This document shows, piece by piece, positions 12,616 through 25,699 of a stretch of 64,000 nucleotides of DNA (within the stretch, counting starts at the first letter, position 1; the number at the start of each line of letters is the position of its first letter). A program made the position numbers and the translations under genes. The notes under the pieces are model-generated. The model was not told where the DNA came from and made no database searches. It worked only from the letters and a program-made list of their open reading frames with translations. Source of the DNA: Luidia sarsii (Eukaryota > Echinodermata > Asteroidea > Paxillosida > Luidiidae); contig OX465116.1 of assembly GCA_949987565.1 (NCBI GenBank), forward strand, positions 15,840,909 through 15,904,908, given 5' to 3'.

Positions 12616-15600
12616 AGCATGCTACGTGGTCGCGTACTCATGTTTTATTCATAAGGTGTGTACTCTTACAATCACGTGATCGTATTATGGGGCATCTTGA
12701 TTGAGAATGACCCGTACCCAGCAACCAGTGAATTGGAGGCTGCACATCTGAACATCAATCGGGCAAAATTAGATTTAAAATTGTGTACACTAACTCTTGA
12801 TTGTTCTCTTCAGATATGTCGACTCAGGTATAATGCGTATGCAGACAATATAAAACCGCATTCTCTTCTCTTTCTCGTGATGGTGAAGTGAAAGAGGAAT
12901 TGTAATGTCAGATGTAACCCTATAAATCTATTGAATGTATGTATTGAATTGTTTGCAGGAAGAAGGACCAAGCTGAGATATTTTCTATTCACCGTGTTCT
13001 TTCTCTTTTCACAAGCATTAACCTGACGGGATATCATCGGTATCACCTTACATATCACTGTGTGGGTGCCAACTAAGAAATCTCGAATTGTAAACTTTGT
13101 GAAAGATCACGACTCTCATAGAAATACGTGGGTCGGGGTTAATATTTTGTTTGAAGGAATCAAAGTCGGCCTGTCAAGATAAATCGCCATTTTGGCTATA
13201 CATGTATTTGACTTGCTCCTAATCTCGCTGATCATTACTTGTATAAAGGACGAATGTCAGTCGTGTTTAGATATAGTCCGTGTGTCACTAGGTCAACTGT
13301 GTCCTAACACCAGTTGAGTTGTGTTTTCGTATCAAGAAGAAATGAGGAATGTCGGCACTAGCTCAGGCCACCGCGAGTGTCATCCTAAGGCAGGATTGTT
13401 CCTACTCCTTTATACTCAGACTAGAGTCTTTTATGCCTTGTCCTGCTTAATCTAAGGAACGACTTATATTTGATATCAGCTATCAGCCTCAGTCCAAGTC
13501 TGCGACCTTGAAGTCTCCTTAATTGGATTCCAATCTCGTCACATCTCGACTTTTTCCATTCAGGCGCAACCCGTTAACTTTATAATACTTCTCACTTCAC
13601 TAATTTCATTAAAGTTACCATGGTAACGCATCTTTCTTTAAATGAGGCCGAGGTTCTTCATCTGGCAGTTCAATCAGCGTGGCGACTTGGCCCAGTTGGA
13701 GAAGAAATTAGTGCTTCCTGTCAGACTTACATTTGTGAACCGCTGCCAATGATGTAAGAATGTGCGATAGTGTAAGGCATTTATGGATCACCTGTTCTAT
13801 ACGGTACATCCTAGCAGGAAACAGCAACAGGTGTGGGGTTGGATCTATACACCACTGTAGATTTCACATAGCCCTTGCTAGCCCCTTGGCGTCGCCCATG
13901 ACGGCCCATAGCAGGTCTAAGCGATCAGTTCCTTAGTCCAGCCATGGCTTGATCGATTAAGCTCGGATCATTATCCTGCTCCTTCAATTTCACTGTTGGG
14001 ATGAATCCAAGCAGGATAGACGACCCAAGGCGACCATGAAAGTCTGCTGGTTTGATCTCCACCTTTGCATCGAGTCTGCTCTCGTCAGTCATTGGACCAT
14101 ATCATAGAGAGTCTTATTAGAAACCCGCACCAGCTTGGAGTTAGCTTATCATGACTTAGGAATAAATCTCTCCAAAATATTGCGATTGTAGAAAAGTAAT
14201 TACTTCTGATTTTGTGAACTGCTTACTATTAGTACTTGACCAACTATTAATACAGATTTCCAAAGATTAAGAGGACTTCATGCTTCGATCCTTGCAAGAT
14301 AATCCAAGAGGTAAACAGGTCAATAATAAAAACTTTTCACAGACATTTTGGAAATTCTTAAGTTTTACAATTCTTTCTCTTTCTGGAATATCTGTTCACT
14401 ATGTACTTGATTTGTGCTGGACGTCTGGATCTATATAGACCTTCTTTTCATTTGCAACCCGTCACTACAACCCTGCATTTATCCCACGAAGGTTGAACGT
14501 GTCAAAATGATTAGACGTCTCGTGACACTGTCTTGTGAAGGTTGATCTGCCGTGGGGTAGTCTAGATTGACGAGGAGGTGTGGACGAGCTTGTTTTTGCG
14601 TCCGTTTTTCTGCCGCCCTTTTTCATTGAATTATTTGTTCATGTGGACTCGGGACTTTGTCTGATTTTAGGAAACAGTGATATCAACAGTTGTATTTTTA
14701 GAAAGATGAACCACAAATCAAATGAAAACGAAAAGCTATAGTGCATTTAAGAGTCATAAAATACATCACGACGGCTGTTTACGTCATGAACTACACACCG
14801 TCTCCTCAAAACGTGTTAGGAAACAGTCGTCGTGGTACACGCACCCCTGTATCGCATTTTTACGCAGCTGCCCGCTTGTGGCTTGTCCCTCGTGGACAAA
14901 ACGCAAGACTGAAAACACGTCTGCGATATAACAGTAATTGCTGGTTATATCATGTACATGTCATACATAAAGCACATCTTTGCTGATATGCATGTCAGGA
15001 AAGTCCGTGTTTTGACGCATTTGTTGAGGATAGAACATGCATGCGTGCTAACATTTCCATCCTTGTCGATTGAATAACGGAGGGTTGTACTGATTGTATG
15101 CATGATGGTCCAAACAAGACTATCCGTCTTGGCGTCAAATCTAACTGGATACAATTCCGTTCAATATTTTAGTTCGAACTATCGAGTATTGCAAACTACC
15201 TGTCCAACACTTGACAAGTACGAACCGATGTTTGCCAAATTTAATCCAATAATATAATTTAATCCAATAATATAATAATAGCTCCCCATAGACCTAATTG
15301 AATATGGTGGAGAAGATTTGTGCTAATTTAGAAATTCAGTATGATGATGTCTTTGTGAATTTAGCAGCATAGAAATTGTCAGCAGTAGCAGCAGAAATCC
15401 AACAATTTTATATTTAAGCTATTCAAGATGTCTCCTCTCCTCCATCACTCAGTTGTCATGGGAATTATTTCCCTTTGAGTGACTTTACGCATCGATATTT
15501 ATAACCTTTCAAAATGTAAATGCATGACTGCTATACACTGTGCACATAACATTGATTCAATTACAGTTGCAATTCAGAGGACAACGCAGCACGTATGTCG

Positions 15601-16200
15601 AAATGAAATGCAACATAAGGCAAGCACAAAGCTTCTGGATTCATGGTTGCTTTAGACATTCTCCCGACAGGAGAAATGGATTGACTTGTTTCAGACATTT
15701 TCTGACCCTGAACCCACTGTGGCTTCATGAGATTAAAGAAGGACAGTGTATTTCCTAGGGGGTTCACAGATGACCTTACAGAGTACCAATCGATCCTCCC
15801 TCCTTCGTATGGACCGCCACGCCCACGTTGTAGTTTGTTTCATGTAACACGTGCTGAAATGAGGAGACGGCTATGACCACACACCACGCATGCGCAAACC
15901 TCAATTTGGGCCAAATTCTCGACACGCCTCCCATCCAATAAAGTGCGTATTGCATGCATATATAATGCCCTGCGCAGCATTGAGTGTATATGCTGACTAG
16001 TACACGTACATATAAGAGGCGTTGGAAATCACATTTGTCATCATTTGGGAACGTTAGTTACCATGGGGACAGAATATATTGCTTATCTTCTTGTTCAACA
16101 CGGGGCATACTTCATAAATATTTAAAGCCAAACTGTAAGTGAATGCGTGGTGTCACATATTACTTTATCAGGAAGGTATGGATGATGTTTTTGAGGTCAA
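12616..16200. other. Intergenic, no supported gene
   Basis: Only short open frames without domains. A small direct repeat (AATTTAATCCAATAATATAA twice) lies near 15,239-15,280. No RNA gene recognised. Confidence 0.5.
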
Positions 16201-16425
16201 TCTCTACGGTGTAAATTCTGCCTTTGTCTATACCCTGTCTCAAATCTCTACGGTGTAAATTCTGCCTTTGTCTATACCCTGTCTCAAATCTCTACGGTGT
16301 AAATTCTGCCTTTGTCTATACCCTGTCTCAAATCTCTACGGTGTAAATTCTACCTTTGTCTATACCCTGTCTCAAATCTCTACGGTGTAAATTCTGCCTT
16401 TGTCTATACCCTGTCTCAAATCTGA
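16201..16425. repeat. 44-bp tandem repeat, 5 copies
   Basis: Units start at 16,201, 16,245, 16,289, 16,333 and 16,377, each beginning TCTCTACGGTGTAAATTCTG and ending with CCCTGTCTCAAA. One substitution (TGCC to TACC) marks the fourth unit. The near-identity indicates recent expansion. Confidence 0.95.
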
Positions 16426-18370
16426 TTACATTGACTCCTTTTTCATGTCGACTTTTCAAATGTTCTAATGAGGGTCGAGGAAGAGGGATGATCGGCTTCG
16501 AGTCAAGACGCATTTCATCCTGGTTTCTCACAGCACGTGGACTCCACATCCAATCTGGGAAATTGGTTTAAAGCAAAAAGCAAACACATTAGAACTCTCG
16601 GATGGATACCCTTGAACAGAACTCGGCATGTAGTTCACTCCAAACCCATTTATGTCTGCAATGCACATGCATAGTTGGTGCTTAGGCTAGAAGGGATTTC
16701 GACTGCTCAATATCATTCCGCGTTTGATAATTGAATGATATAAATGTATACTTCAAAGGAATCTCCACATCTTTAAGAATGTTATAAGGAAATGACGTCC
16801 CTTTATTACAAGGTATTCCTCATTGCTTTAGGTCTCATTCTTTCAATACGATTTATTGGAGAAGGTTCTAGGCCTGTGGTGATGTCTGAGCATCTGCCGT
16901 TCCCTGATAATATTGGCTGCGACCCTGTACCCAGATATAAGACGGGTTACTGATGAGCACCAGCACGAACATATAGACTAACCCTTTCCCTTCAACCAAC
17001 TTCAAAACTAGATCATTCTTGAAGTCCCCAGGAATCCTTAATACCCAGGCTAGCTGCTGAGCAGGCGCTGATTTAGCTAGAAATCTCTCAGTCGCTGGGT
17101 GGGGCTTTTTGCTGAGGATGAAACCAAACCTGGAATAGTCATTTGCTCGCTTCTCGTCCGGCATAAATTGGCCGTTTTTCCAGCCTCTGATCCCGTCCCG
17201 GTTCGTGGAACGCATACTTAATTCAGACCGTGTGTCAGAGAAGATGAAATATTTCCATGCGTGATTTGAAAAAGCAGTGAAGCGCGTGACAAACGGGATT
17301 GGAACAAATAAAATATTATGAAATCTTGAAGATTTAACATGAAATCAACACGAAGATCTGAATTATTAAATATCCTTCAAGTAATGTAATGAATCACATT
17401 TGCTTTCATGCAACATATTCAAGGATTTCCATGATGGCAATTGATTTTCATTATCGATGTTTGTGATATTAAAAATCCTTTGTAAGAAATGTTCATGTTG
17501 CACATTAATTCTTGGCTCTATTCTACTCTGGACTCGATTGATATTATTCAATGTCCAATGGCGTAGCGGGTTACTCGGACTACACAATCTCTGATACTCG
17601 ATACATGCAACATAGCGGCGTACTTTCCTCTTGCATTTTTCATTTCCTCACCTCTAAACAGATATGAACATTTAATTGAGCCTAAATTTGTTTCCTTTTC
17701 TCAAAAATGTAGAGTGCCGGGAGTGTCTAGCCTAGCAGGACCTTTCTCTCTTTCTTTAATATTTTTTCGTATTGGTCCAACAGCTATTCCTTGATATTTA
17801 TTGAGGATATAGAGCAGACATGTCGAGTTGATTGGGGAAGTACGGAAAGACGTGCCCTAGAAAAAAAATAAACTGAATGTCAGGTACATTGAAATACATC
17901 GTGCGTGAAGCCTGTGCTATTTATTAGTTTTCTACTCCGATGGTTAAGTCACTCAGACATTTGCATCGGTCAATACTCTTCCCATCTTTTAAACACATAA
18001 GAAGGCATCTCAGTAACACCTTCAATTGACTTACGGTGGTGCGTTATTGTCCATATGCTGTCATCCTGCACATTACTAATAGCTTGGAGGGAATGGGTCA
18101 CGGTACGAAGCCTCTTGTGTCCGGCGCTTAGAGCCATTGCATAGGTCTAGTGCAGGGCGGTCAAACAGCAGGCGAGCATGCTAATATTTATCTGAGCAAG
18201 ATGTTCTGCAATGAGCTGCAGGGGGAATAATGTAATGTCATGACAAATGGACTAATCAAATAAAAACCGTTTTATTGCAGAGCTCCCCAAGTCCATATAG
18301 TGCGTTGTGTCCCTTGTAATTTTGTTTCCCTTGCAAGTTTGTGTCCAATTGAAAGAACTGGTACATTTGC
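16426..18370. other. Intergenic, one fragment of the foldback family
   Basis: A minus frame at 17,215-16,868 (115 codons) has no recognisable domain and is not called. CTAGCAGGACCTTTCTC near 17,731-17,749 is a core fragment of the dispersed foldback family. Confidence 0.5.
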
Positions 18371-18745
18371 TCATGACATCTTACCGCGGAGAACAATGGC
18401 ATCTCTTATACCTGTCTCTCAGGCTATAGAATACAAATTGCTTCACACTGTAAAAACCTTTCCTCATGACATCTTACCGCGGAGAACAATGGCATCTCTT
18501 ATACCTGTCTCTCAGGCTATAGAATACAAATTGCTTCACACTGTAAAAACCTTTCCTCATGACATCTTACCGCGGAGAACAATGGCATCTCCTGTACCTG
18601 TCTCTCAGGCTATAGAATACAAATTGCTTCACACTGTAAAAACCTTTCCTCATGACATCTTACCGCGGAGAACAATGGCATCTCTTATACCTGTCTCTCA
18701 GGCTATAGAATACAAATTGCTTCACACTGTAAAAACCTTAGCCAA
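18371..18745. repeat. 93-bp tandem repeat, 4 copies
   Basis: Units begin TCATGACATCTTACCGCGGA at 18,371, 18,464, 18,557 and 18,650. Copies are almost identical; copy 3 has CCTGTACC where the others have CTTATACC. The period is 31 codons and the plus frame 18,300-18,854 stays open through all copies (184 aa with a repeated 31-residue unit). A core fragment of the foldback family (GTGCCTTTGAGAAAGGTGCT) follows at about 18,815. Most likely a minisatellite; coding is not excluded. Confidence 0.92.
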
Positions 18746-19046
18746 GGTGTTGTTGCACAAAAGTTTTTCCAACCATTTGTCTAGTTACAATTTGATCAAA
18801 TTGGTTGGGATTGTGCCTTTGAGAAAGGTGCTGCTCGGATGGAATTATTGGTGAGAAATATCATGGGGAGTTTGTGAGGGTTAGGGTTATTAATTGACCA
18901 ATAATTATTACCACTTGATATGGCGGCCGACATTGGTCAAGGGGTTAGTTAAATATTGCCTAAAAAACTTGACAGTGCTCGTTGTTTACTTTGAATTCAT
19001 AGATCCGAGAGTGATAACGACCGACAGCCTGTAGAATTCTACCACG

Positions 19047-22000
19047 ATGGAATTGACGGCATCTAGGTCGCTACTAGTCGCATTTCCAGTCCTCGTTGTG
19101 TTTTTCCTCTGTGGTCTATCGTTAACTGACGCGCAGAGGATAGACACATTTTTACCGGAGGCTGGATACGAGACTAGGAAGAACCAAGAACGCGGTGAGT
19201 TTCCCAGGAGGGAAGAGTTACTTCAAGCTCTCAGCTTCTTGGAGGAATACGAGAGAGGCAAAGAGAATGAATGGGATAAGAACATAGATGAGGAAGAGAA
19301 TCTTCTTGGCGACGGAGTCAATGACATGGACCTTGACCTTGAAGAGATCTACCCTCTGGGTTTTGACTTGGACAATGAAGAACCACTAGATGACATTGGC
19401 CCCGAGTATTATGACGAGGAGAACAATCAAGTTGATATTCCACCGTGGCTTGCTGAGACTCTCCTTCAAGAAACACAGGAGATCCCGGATGAATATCTGG
19501 AAGAAGGGTCCGATGCTTTGTTGGATGATGGAGAGCTGCTTGAGATTGCCTTGGAAGAAGAACATGCTTTGAAGGAAGTGGAGGAGGCTGCCTACCTGGA
19601 TGAGGTGGAGAAGGAAGAGGACGAGATCATCGCAGACATCGTTGAAGAAGAGATGGAGAACGAGGCCGTGGACGACATTCTGGATGACTTGTGGGCTGAA
19701 GATGTTCTTCAGAAAGATGCTGAGAAACATCTGAAGTGGCTTCTAATTGAAGAGGAGGAAAAAATGCGAAGAGAAGATGCTGAGGAGGAGATGGAGGATG
19801 AAGAGGAGGAGGAGGAGGAGGGAGAGGAAGGTTGGTATTCGATTTCAAGAAGTCTATGAACATTCCATAATATCCTCCTCATGGTATATATTATAGCCAG
19901 CCGAGTATCAACCCTAGTCTACAGTCTACTTAGATGTCGTGGTTTCAATGACATCAGAACATATGGAGGAATACAATACCGGGCTGATAATGTGGTTTCT
20001 TAGTAAAAGGAAAATGAAGATGAAATCAAGAAAGATAACTCTATTTCTTCACAATTCCAGATCCGTTTGCCTTGGGCTACATGTATTCCGACGAAGACAT
20101 CCCGTTGGGTAATGAGTACGACTACGAAGATTACTCCTCATTCCTTCAAGGCTTGTTAGAAGACTACCCCCAGAACGGCTTGGACGAAGACTACCCCCAG
20201 GACGGCTTGGACGAAGACTACGAGGAGGAAACCCTTGATAAGGACGAGCTGATGAAGGAAGCTGAGGAGATATTGAATTACCAAGAACCTGAAGAAGGTA
20301 AGAGACTGCACTACCTCTTACACATACTGAACAGAAATGGTCGAATATTGGGATTTCTTGCAGTTACGATGGTCAGTGGTACACTTCATTTATTTGACTT
20401 AGGGGGAAATGTTTGGCTTTCTGATTGGTCGATATATGATAATTTCAACTTAAGTCGGTTCGAGACGGATCGGGTTAATCTTGAACACCCTGGAATAGAA
20501 GGGCTAACAAAAGCAGTCTTAAAATAAACCAGGTCAGGTATTGCGATGTGCATCAAAGCCACACAGTGCACGGTTGTTAGCGTTGTAAACCAACACTGCC
20601 TAGTATGTGTATGGTTGTCTGTCCAACATTACCTTGTATCTGTATGGTTGTATTGTGTCCATTACTTCATTTTGTGTATGGTTATGATCCAAGACTACAT
20701 TGTTTATATATGGTTGTAGTCTGTCCAAGCTGTATGTCTCAAGCAAGCACAGTTGCCTAGGATCAATAGAACGGAATGTTGTTAGAAAGGTTCACAGCAA
20801 TGTCTGTCTAAGGTCGTTGTGTACGTGAGTATCATGTGTGAATCTGCAGGAGTTGCTAATGGGTACAGGCAGGGAACGCTGTGTGAATTCCAATGATCCA
20901 TTAAGCCGCTGTCTCACTGATGTAGACACTATTACCAAGCCTACAGGCTTAGTTGAAAATGATGGATGTAAACCCAGTCCTATCACGAAAGCTAACAATC
21001 AAGCTTTTAGACCTGTGTACTTTGGCTCGCTTTTTTATCTCCATGCATTTTATCTCGCTTTTAACGTCTGGATAACTCACCTTCCATATAAGGTCTTGCT
21101 AGGATCGAAACGCCAGGCCCTCGACTGAAATATTTCAGATGTTTTGGTTATTTTAGTAAGTAAGCATTTTGCAACATTTTCATTATTTTTTTTCAGCTGC
21201 CCAAATTGGCGTCGGAAGGATGGCGCACTCAGAAATATTTATAGTTGGCTTGGCTGATATATAAACCATTGTTTGCATTATGTATGAACTATGAAAACTA
21301 ACATAATGCCTTTTTCCATATACGTCGGGGATTTCGTGGGAATTCATTTTACTCCGATGAATCCCCCTTTCAGAAGGATCGTGTTTGGATTTTCATTATT
21401 CGGAGCAATTAGTGACATGGTTCACATTAGATCGAAGATGCGCCTCATTAAAGGAGGTCGTTTCAATGTCCTCTCCCAAGGCTACAATAATAATCAATTG
21501 TTTGTTTGGTCATGCAGAAGACAATGAAGAGGCGGGGATACAAGCAACAGGTGCCCTGCAGCGCCTGATCGGATCTCTGACCAGAGAAGCAATCCAAGAG
21601 GAAATGGAGGCAGAGAATTATCCAGACGAGCTGGAAGATGAAGATGAAGATGAAGATGAGGAAGATATGCTTTCGTCTTTCCTAGATGCTGGAATGGGGG
21701 TGGATGAAGAGATGCAGGTAGATGAAGATGATGAAGATGTAGAGAAGGAAGGTGAGTTGGTTTGATTTCTGCAATAAGGATGCACTGATGTCTTTTGATG
21801 TGGATCCTGCCAGGATCCAAACAAATCGTCTATGAACTTGGTATATTTTAAGTCATTTTAAGTTACTTTACAATATTTGTTATTAAAACAAATCAATTTA
21901 ACGCCAATGCCATTTTTTTTCAATTCATCATTCTAAAAATAAAGCATCTGACAAAGTAACGTCTAGGCCTACACGGAAGACTTTTTCCAACCAATCTTCG

Positions 22001-23916
22001 AACAGCAAAAAATCCAAGTTCATATTTTGTCAGAAATTCAGTTCTTTAGTTGTGATGACATTTTTCCAGGAAATTGCAAAATGTTGTTAAAAATTGCATG
22101 ATAAAATGTTAAAAGTGATTCAACATTTTGTAAAAAGAAACCCCAATTTCTTGACTTGTTTGGTTAATGGAGGTAGATAATGATACCCTTGTCTTCTTTA
22201 TTTTTAGTTTACAGCGAACTCGTGGAGCTTCTGGGGGAGGAAATAGACCAAGCCATTGATGAGGTTGCCGAGGAAATCCTAGAGGAGTTGGAGAAGGAAG
22301 AGGAAGAACAAGAAGAAGAAGTCTTGGAGGAAGGTGACTATAATGACATGGAGGCCGTGGATCTGCCTATGGGTGACAGCCAAGATATGATGATGGATGG
22401 AGCGCTGCACACAGGTCGGCACCAATATCAATAATGGCTTTGAATGCAGAGAGAAGCTAGGATGTTTTATGATAATCGGCCTCCTTTGACTAACATTAAC
22501 CCTTTCATTAAGCTCTTTCTCCCTGATCTCTCCCACCATGCACCTTATTTCCTGAGAGAGTAAACACAATATTTGTCCCGTGAAAAGAAAAGTTGTTTAT
22601 GGATTTGGTTGATGGATGATAGGTGGGACAGTCAAATTTATTCTACAAAGAAGGTTTCATGGAAAAAGCTCGTTGCACCTGGATAACATCTAAATTCAAA
22701 TGAGATTGAGTTTTGTTATGTGGGCTTGTGAATGTCGGTTTGTCTATGTACTCTAGCGGACTGTAATCAGAAAGATAATAACCATATAGACACTCCTGAC
22801 TTGGAAATAAAACCCAGGTATAATCAAATGCAGTCATTCACACGATGTATTAAAGACTTATAGCCCTGTATATCCCAAGTTACTATCAGTCCCCTAAACA
22901 GTCGTACATGGCTGGCAGTCCTGTCTCTTCATTTCGTTTCCTCCTTATGTCCCCATGGTCTCTAATGAATTTGTGGATGAAGTCGGATGAAGCAGGTGGT
23001 TTTTATTTGCAATGGATGGGGGTCTGGTTGATAATTGAAAAGACTGCTTGGATTGCAAGCGGGAGACTTGTCCATGAGCTTGCCTATCTAGACCCTGAAT
23101 GAGCTGATCATAAATGGCTTTGGAGAAAAGGCAACGGCAAACTATCTAGCCGAAATAAAAAACTGTAGAAATTAAAACAAAATTCCTTGTTATCCCCTTA
23201 CACCTTCCTTTCAATAAACGAAGCAAATATTCCTGTGTATATTAGCAGCACTGGGTGTGTTTTGCAAATTCTCTTGTTTAGTTTCTTTTTCTTTTTCTTT
23301 TCAGATGTTGGCGATGTCTGTCCTTCGCTGCAATATTTTCTTGATGATTGCAACATCGTTAATAACTACGGAGATCTAGGAGGCAATGGGTATAAAGAAT
23401 TGTTCACTGGTGCCTGTAATCGTCACCAGCTCTGTTACGCTTGCGTAAGTGACTTAAAAGCGTTTCTATTCCATATCATGAATAATGATAATGGCTTTTG
23501 CTTAAAGGTTCATCACCCGATTGCTGGAAGACCCCAAGCCTTCTCAAAATGTGATTTACTGAAAGAAAGATAGTTGAAGATATTATTTTGGATTATGCCA
23601 AAAAAATATAACTTGCGATCAAATGTTTCACCTTGTTAGGTAACCTGTTGAAAAGGACAAGGATTGGAAATGGTTGATGAGTAATTCAGGATTCTTGTTT
23701 TTTTATTCTTAGGGTGAATACTTCGAGTTGGGAGCCAAGTTGTGCGATGAACTATTCAAGGCTGAGTTGTTGGCTCATTGCGACGCGGACGATGATGACT
23801 GCAAACAGCGCGCCAAATATTTCTGGGTGGTAGCTCGAAGCAACAGAGTTCCAGAGAGGGAGTCCTCTCCAATTTGTGGCGACACCTGCATACTTAGTTA
23901 CCTCGTCGAGGTTTAA
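19047..23916 (+). CDS. Secreted highly acidic protein with C-terminal conodipine-like phospholipase A2 domain
   Basis: Six exons join in phase: 19,047-19,830; 20,061-20,297; 21,518-21,751; 22,208-22,414 (alternative donor at 22,333); 23,305-23,444; 23,713-23,916. The product is about 601 aa. Residues 1-29 form a signal peptide (LLVAFPVLVVFFLCGLSL core). About 450 residues of very acidic, low-complexity sequence follow (runs of Glu and Asp, with a DEDYPQ/DGLDEDY repeat). The last ~115 residues are a Cys-rich domain with CNRHQLCYAC, resembling the PLA2 His motif of the conodipine and prokaryotic-type PLA2 family; the usual His-Asp pair is His-Gln. Introns 1-4 are all phase 1, so exons 2, 3 and 4 are symmetric. 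Secretion and the PLA2 fold are well supported. Enzymatic activity is uncertain, and a calcium-binding or matrix role is inference. A poly(A) signal lies at 24,146. Confidence 0.82.
21085..21182 (+). mobile_element. Foldback-family half copy in intron 2 of the PLA2-domain gene
   Basis: AAGGTCTTGCTAGGATCGAA, then ACGCCAGGCCCTC, then TTATTTTAGTAAGTAAGCA and TTTGCAACATTTT match the right half of the palindromic element at 10,772-10,872. A weaker half copy lies in intron 3 (about 21,800-21,880, with GATCCTGCCAGGATCCAAAC). Confidence 0.75.
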
Positions 23917-25620
23917 GGTCAGTCATTGCCTCTATCAACAACCTATTAATCAAGTGCTATTCAAGACAGATGGAATCCATCATTCCAACGATTTCACAAA
24001 CAAAACAAACAAATAGAAGGACCAACGTTTCGATACTAGAAGGACCCTCTGACAGACAGAATTCATTTTACATTCACCAATGTTCTTTCAGGTGATCATA
24101 ATTCCCCCATAAATAAATTAACTACTGTAATGTTTCATAGTGATGAATAAATGTTGCAAATTGCTTTAAATGACAAATATGCAAATCTCCAATTGAAAGT
24201 GACTTACGTTTCGAACCTAGCAAGACTTTTCTCGATAAAATCTAAATGGAATAAACCTTTAATCTAAATACAGGGGACGAGAATAATGATTTGTTCAAAT
24301 CACCATTCAAGGAATTGGTCGGTTGAAAATATGAGCAAATCTGACGACTCATGGATATCAATGTTTTGTCTACTTTGCAGATGTTTTTTTCCATGATGGC
24401 GCTCAAGCAAACTAACCTACAGTAAGACGACAACCTGAGTAAGATTAACATCTATTAGCACATCACCATGACAACCAACCCAAGCCGGTCTGTGAACCTC
24501 ACTTATACGTGATGCAGCGCCCTCTATCGTTATGAAATAGCATTAATCATGCGCCAAAGAACATAAAAATAAAATCGCTTTTTGTTTCTGTTTTGTGCAA
24601 TTGAACTTCATTAGTCGGTGTATTTATTCCTGTGCTTAAATGGCTTTATTGATATAGCATTGTACGAAATCATTGTTGACTATGTAAGCCTACTTTTAAG
24701 TTGGTGAGTGGAGACAGAATCACGTGATAACAGTTTCGACGCAGTCTTGGGGACTGTACATTTGTGACTTAAGATGGAGATGTTGGCTTATTTTAATGCC
24801 GTCATTTAAATCAGTTTGCTTTCTTTCCCGTGTAGTTTTTGCTCAAGGCTTCGCAGTCAAAGACGTACTTTTGCTTATTTCACATTCAGTATGACATGGG
24901 GGTGTCAATGTGTCCTGATGCATCACATGACTCGGCACGTGACACGTGCATAGGGCTTGTGATCAAATCACATGACTTTGATGACTGAGCAATACCAGTC
25001 GGAATAGCATTGGTGTCATGTATTACCTATCAATGTGAAGAGTATGTAAAATTGTAATAATAAAAGCAAAACTAAATATTTATATTGTATTGTAGTTCCT
25101 TGACTTAATAGCTGTATCATAACAATCCTTATGCATGTTACATTTATCTATTTTTAAACTATCGATTGATATTCGTTTAAAAACGAAGTAAATCTGCGGC
25201 CAGTGAACTTAAATTGTAATTATTTTGAATCATAATGTTTACGTAATAAGTGTCGAAGTCTCAATATTCTTATGGATCAAGTTTGTCTGTATTTATAGTT
25301 ATGTTGTCTCAATGTATGTAAGTAAAGTCATTACTACAATTTTATTTCTCCCTCCGGTCGAAAATATGAGGGCAATATATGCACACATTTTGAAACATTT
25401 CAAATCGCATTCGATATGTTTTTCTTGCTTTGATAGTGTGATGTGCCCGATATTTTTCTCTTTGATGTTTTAGGGATTTAAAAGAATCAAAATGGTTGCT
25501 GATCATCGCCTGGCGATTGTCTTGTACAGATTGTGTCATATGTCCTATCGATGGAATCACTATCAGAGATGGAATATCAATATTGACAAGTCCAATTTAA
25601 CTTGCACTATCCATTCCTGA
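23917..25620. other. Intergenic and 3' flank, two foldback fragments
   Basis: Fragments of the foldback family occur at about 24,017-24,066 (CAACGTTTCGATACTAGAAG then GACC) and 24,150-24,240 (AAATGTTGCAAATTGCTTT through CGTTTCGAACCTAGCAAGAC). No gene was recognised. Confidence 0.5.
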
Positions 25621-25699
25621 CAACCCATACAGTTATTCACCCGCTACTCAACCCTGCCTCCCTACATTTCCCCATTCTACACGCACATCCAAACCCACA

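Noticed and set aside
16201..16425. Possible CRISPR-like array
   Set aside because: The units are contiguous 44-bp tandem copies without unique spacers, and the host is clearly eukaryotic.
16868..17215. 115-codon minus frame
   Set aside because: No motif, no splice continuation and no conserved start context.
19386..19863. Open minus-strand frames opposite exon 1 of the PLA2-domain gene
   Set aside because: They are antisense shadows of a Glu/Asp-rich exon (Pro/Leu/Phe-rich translations) with no independent support.
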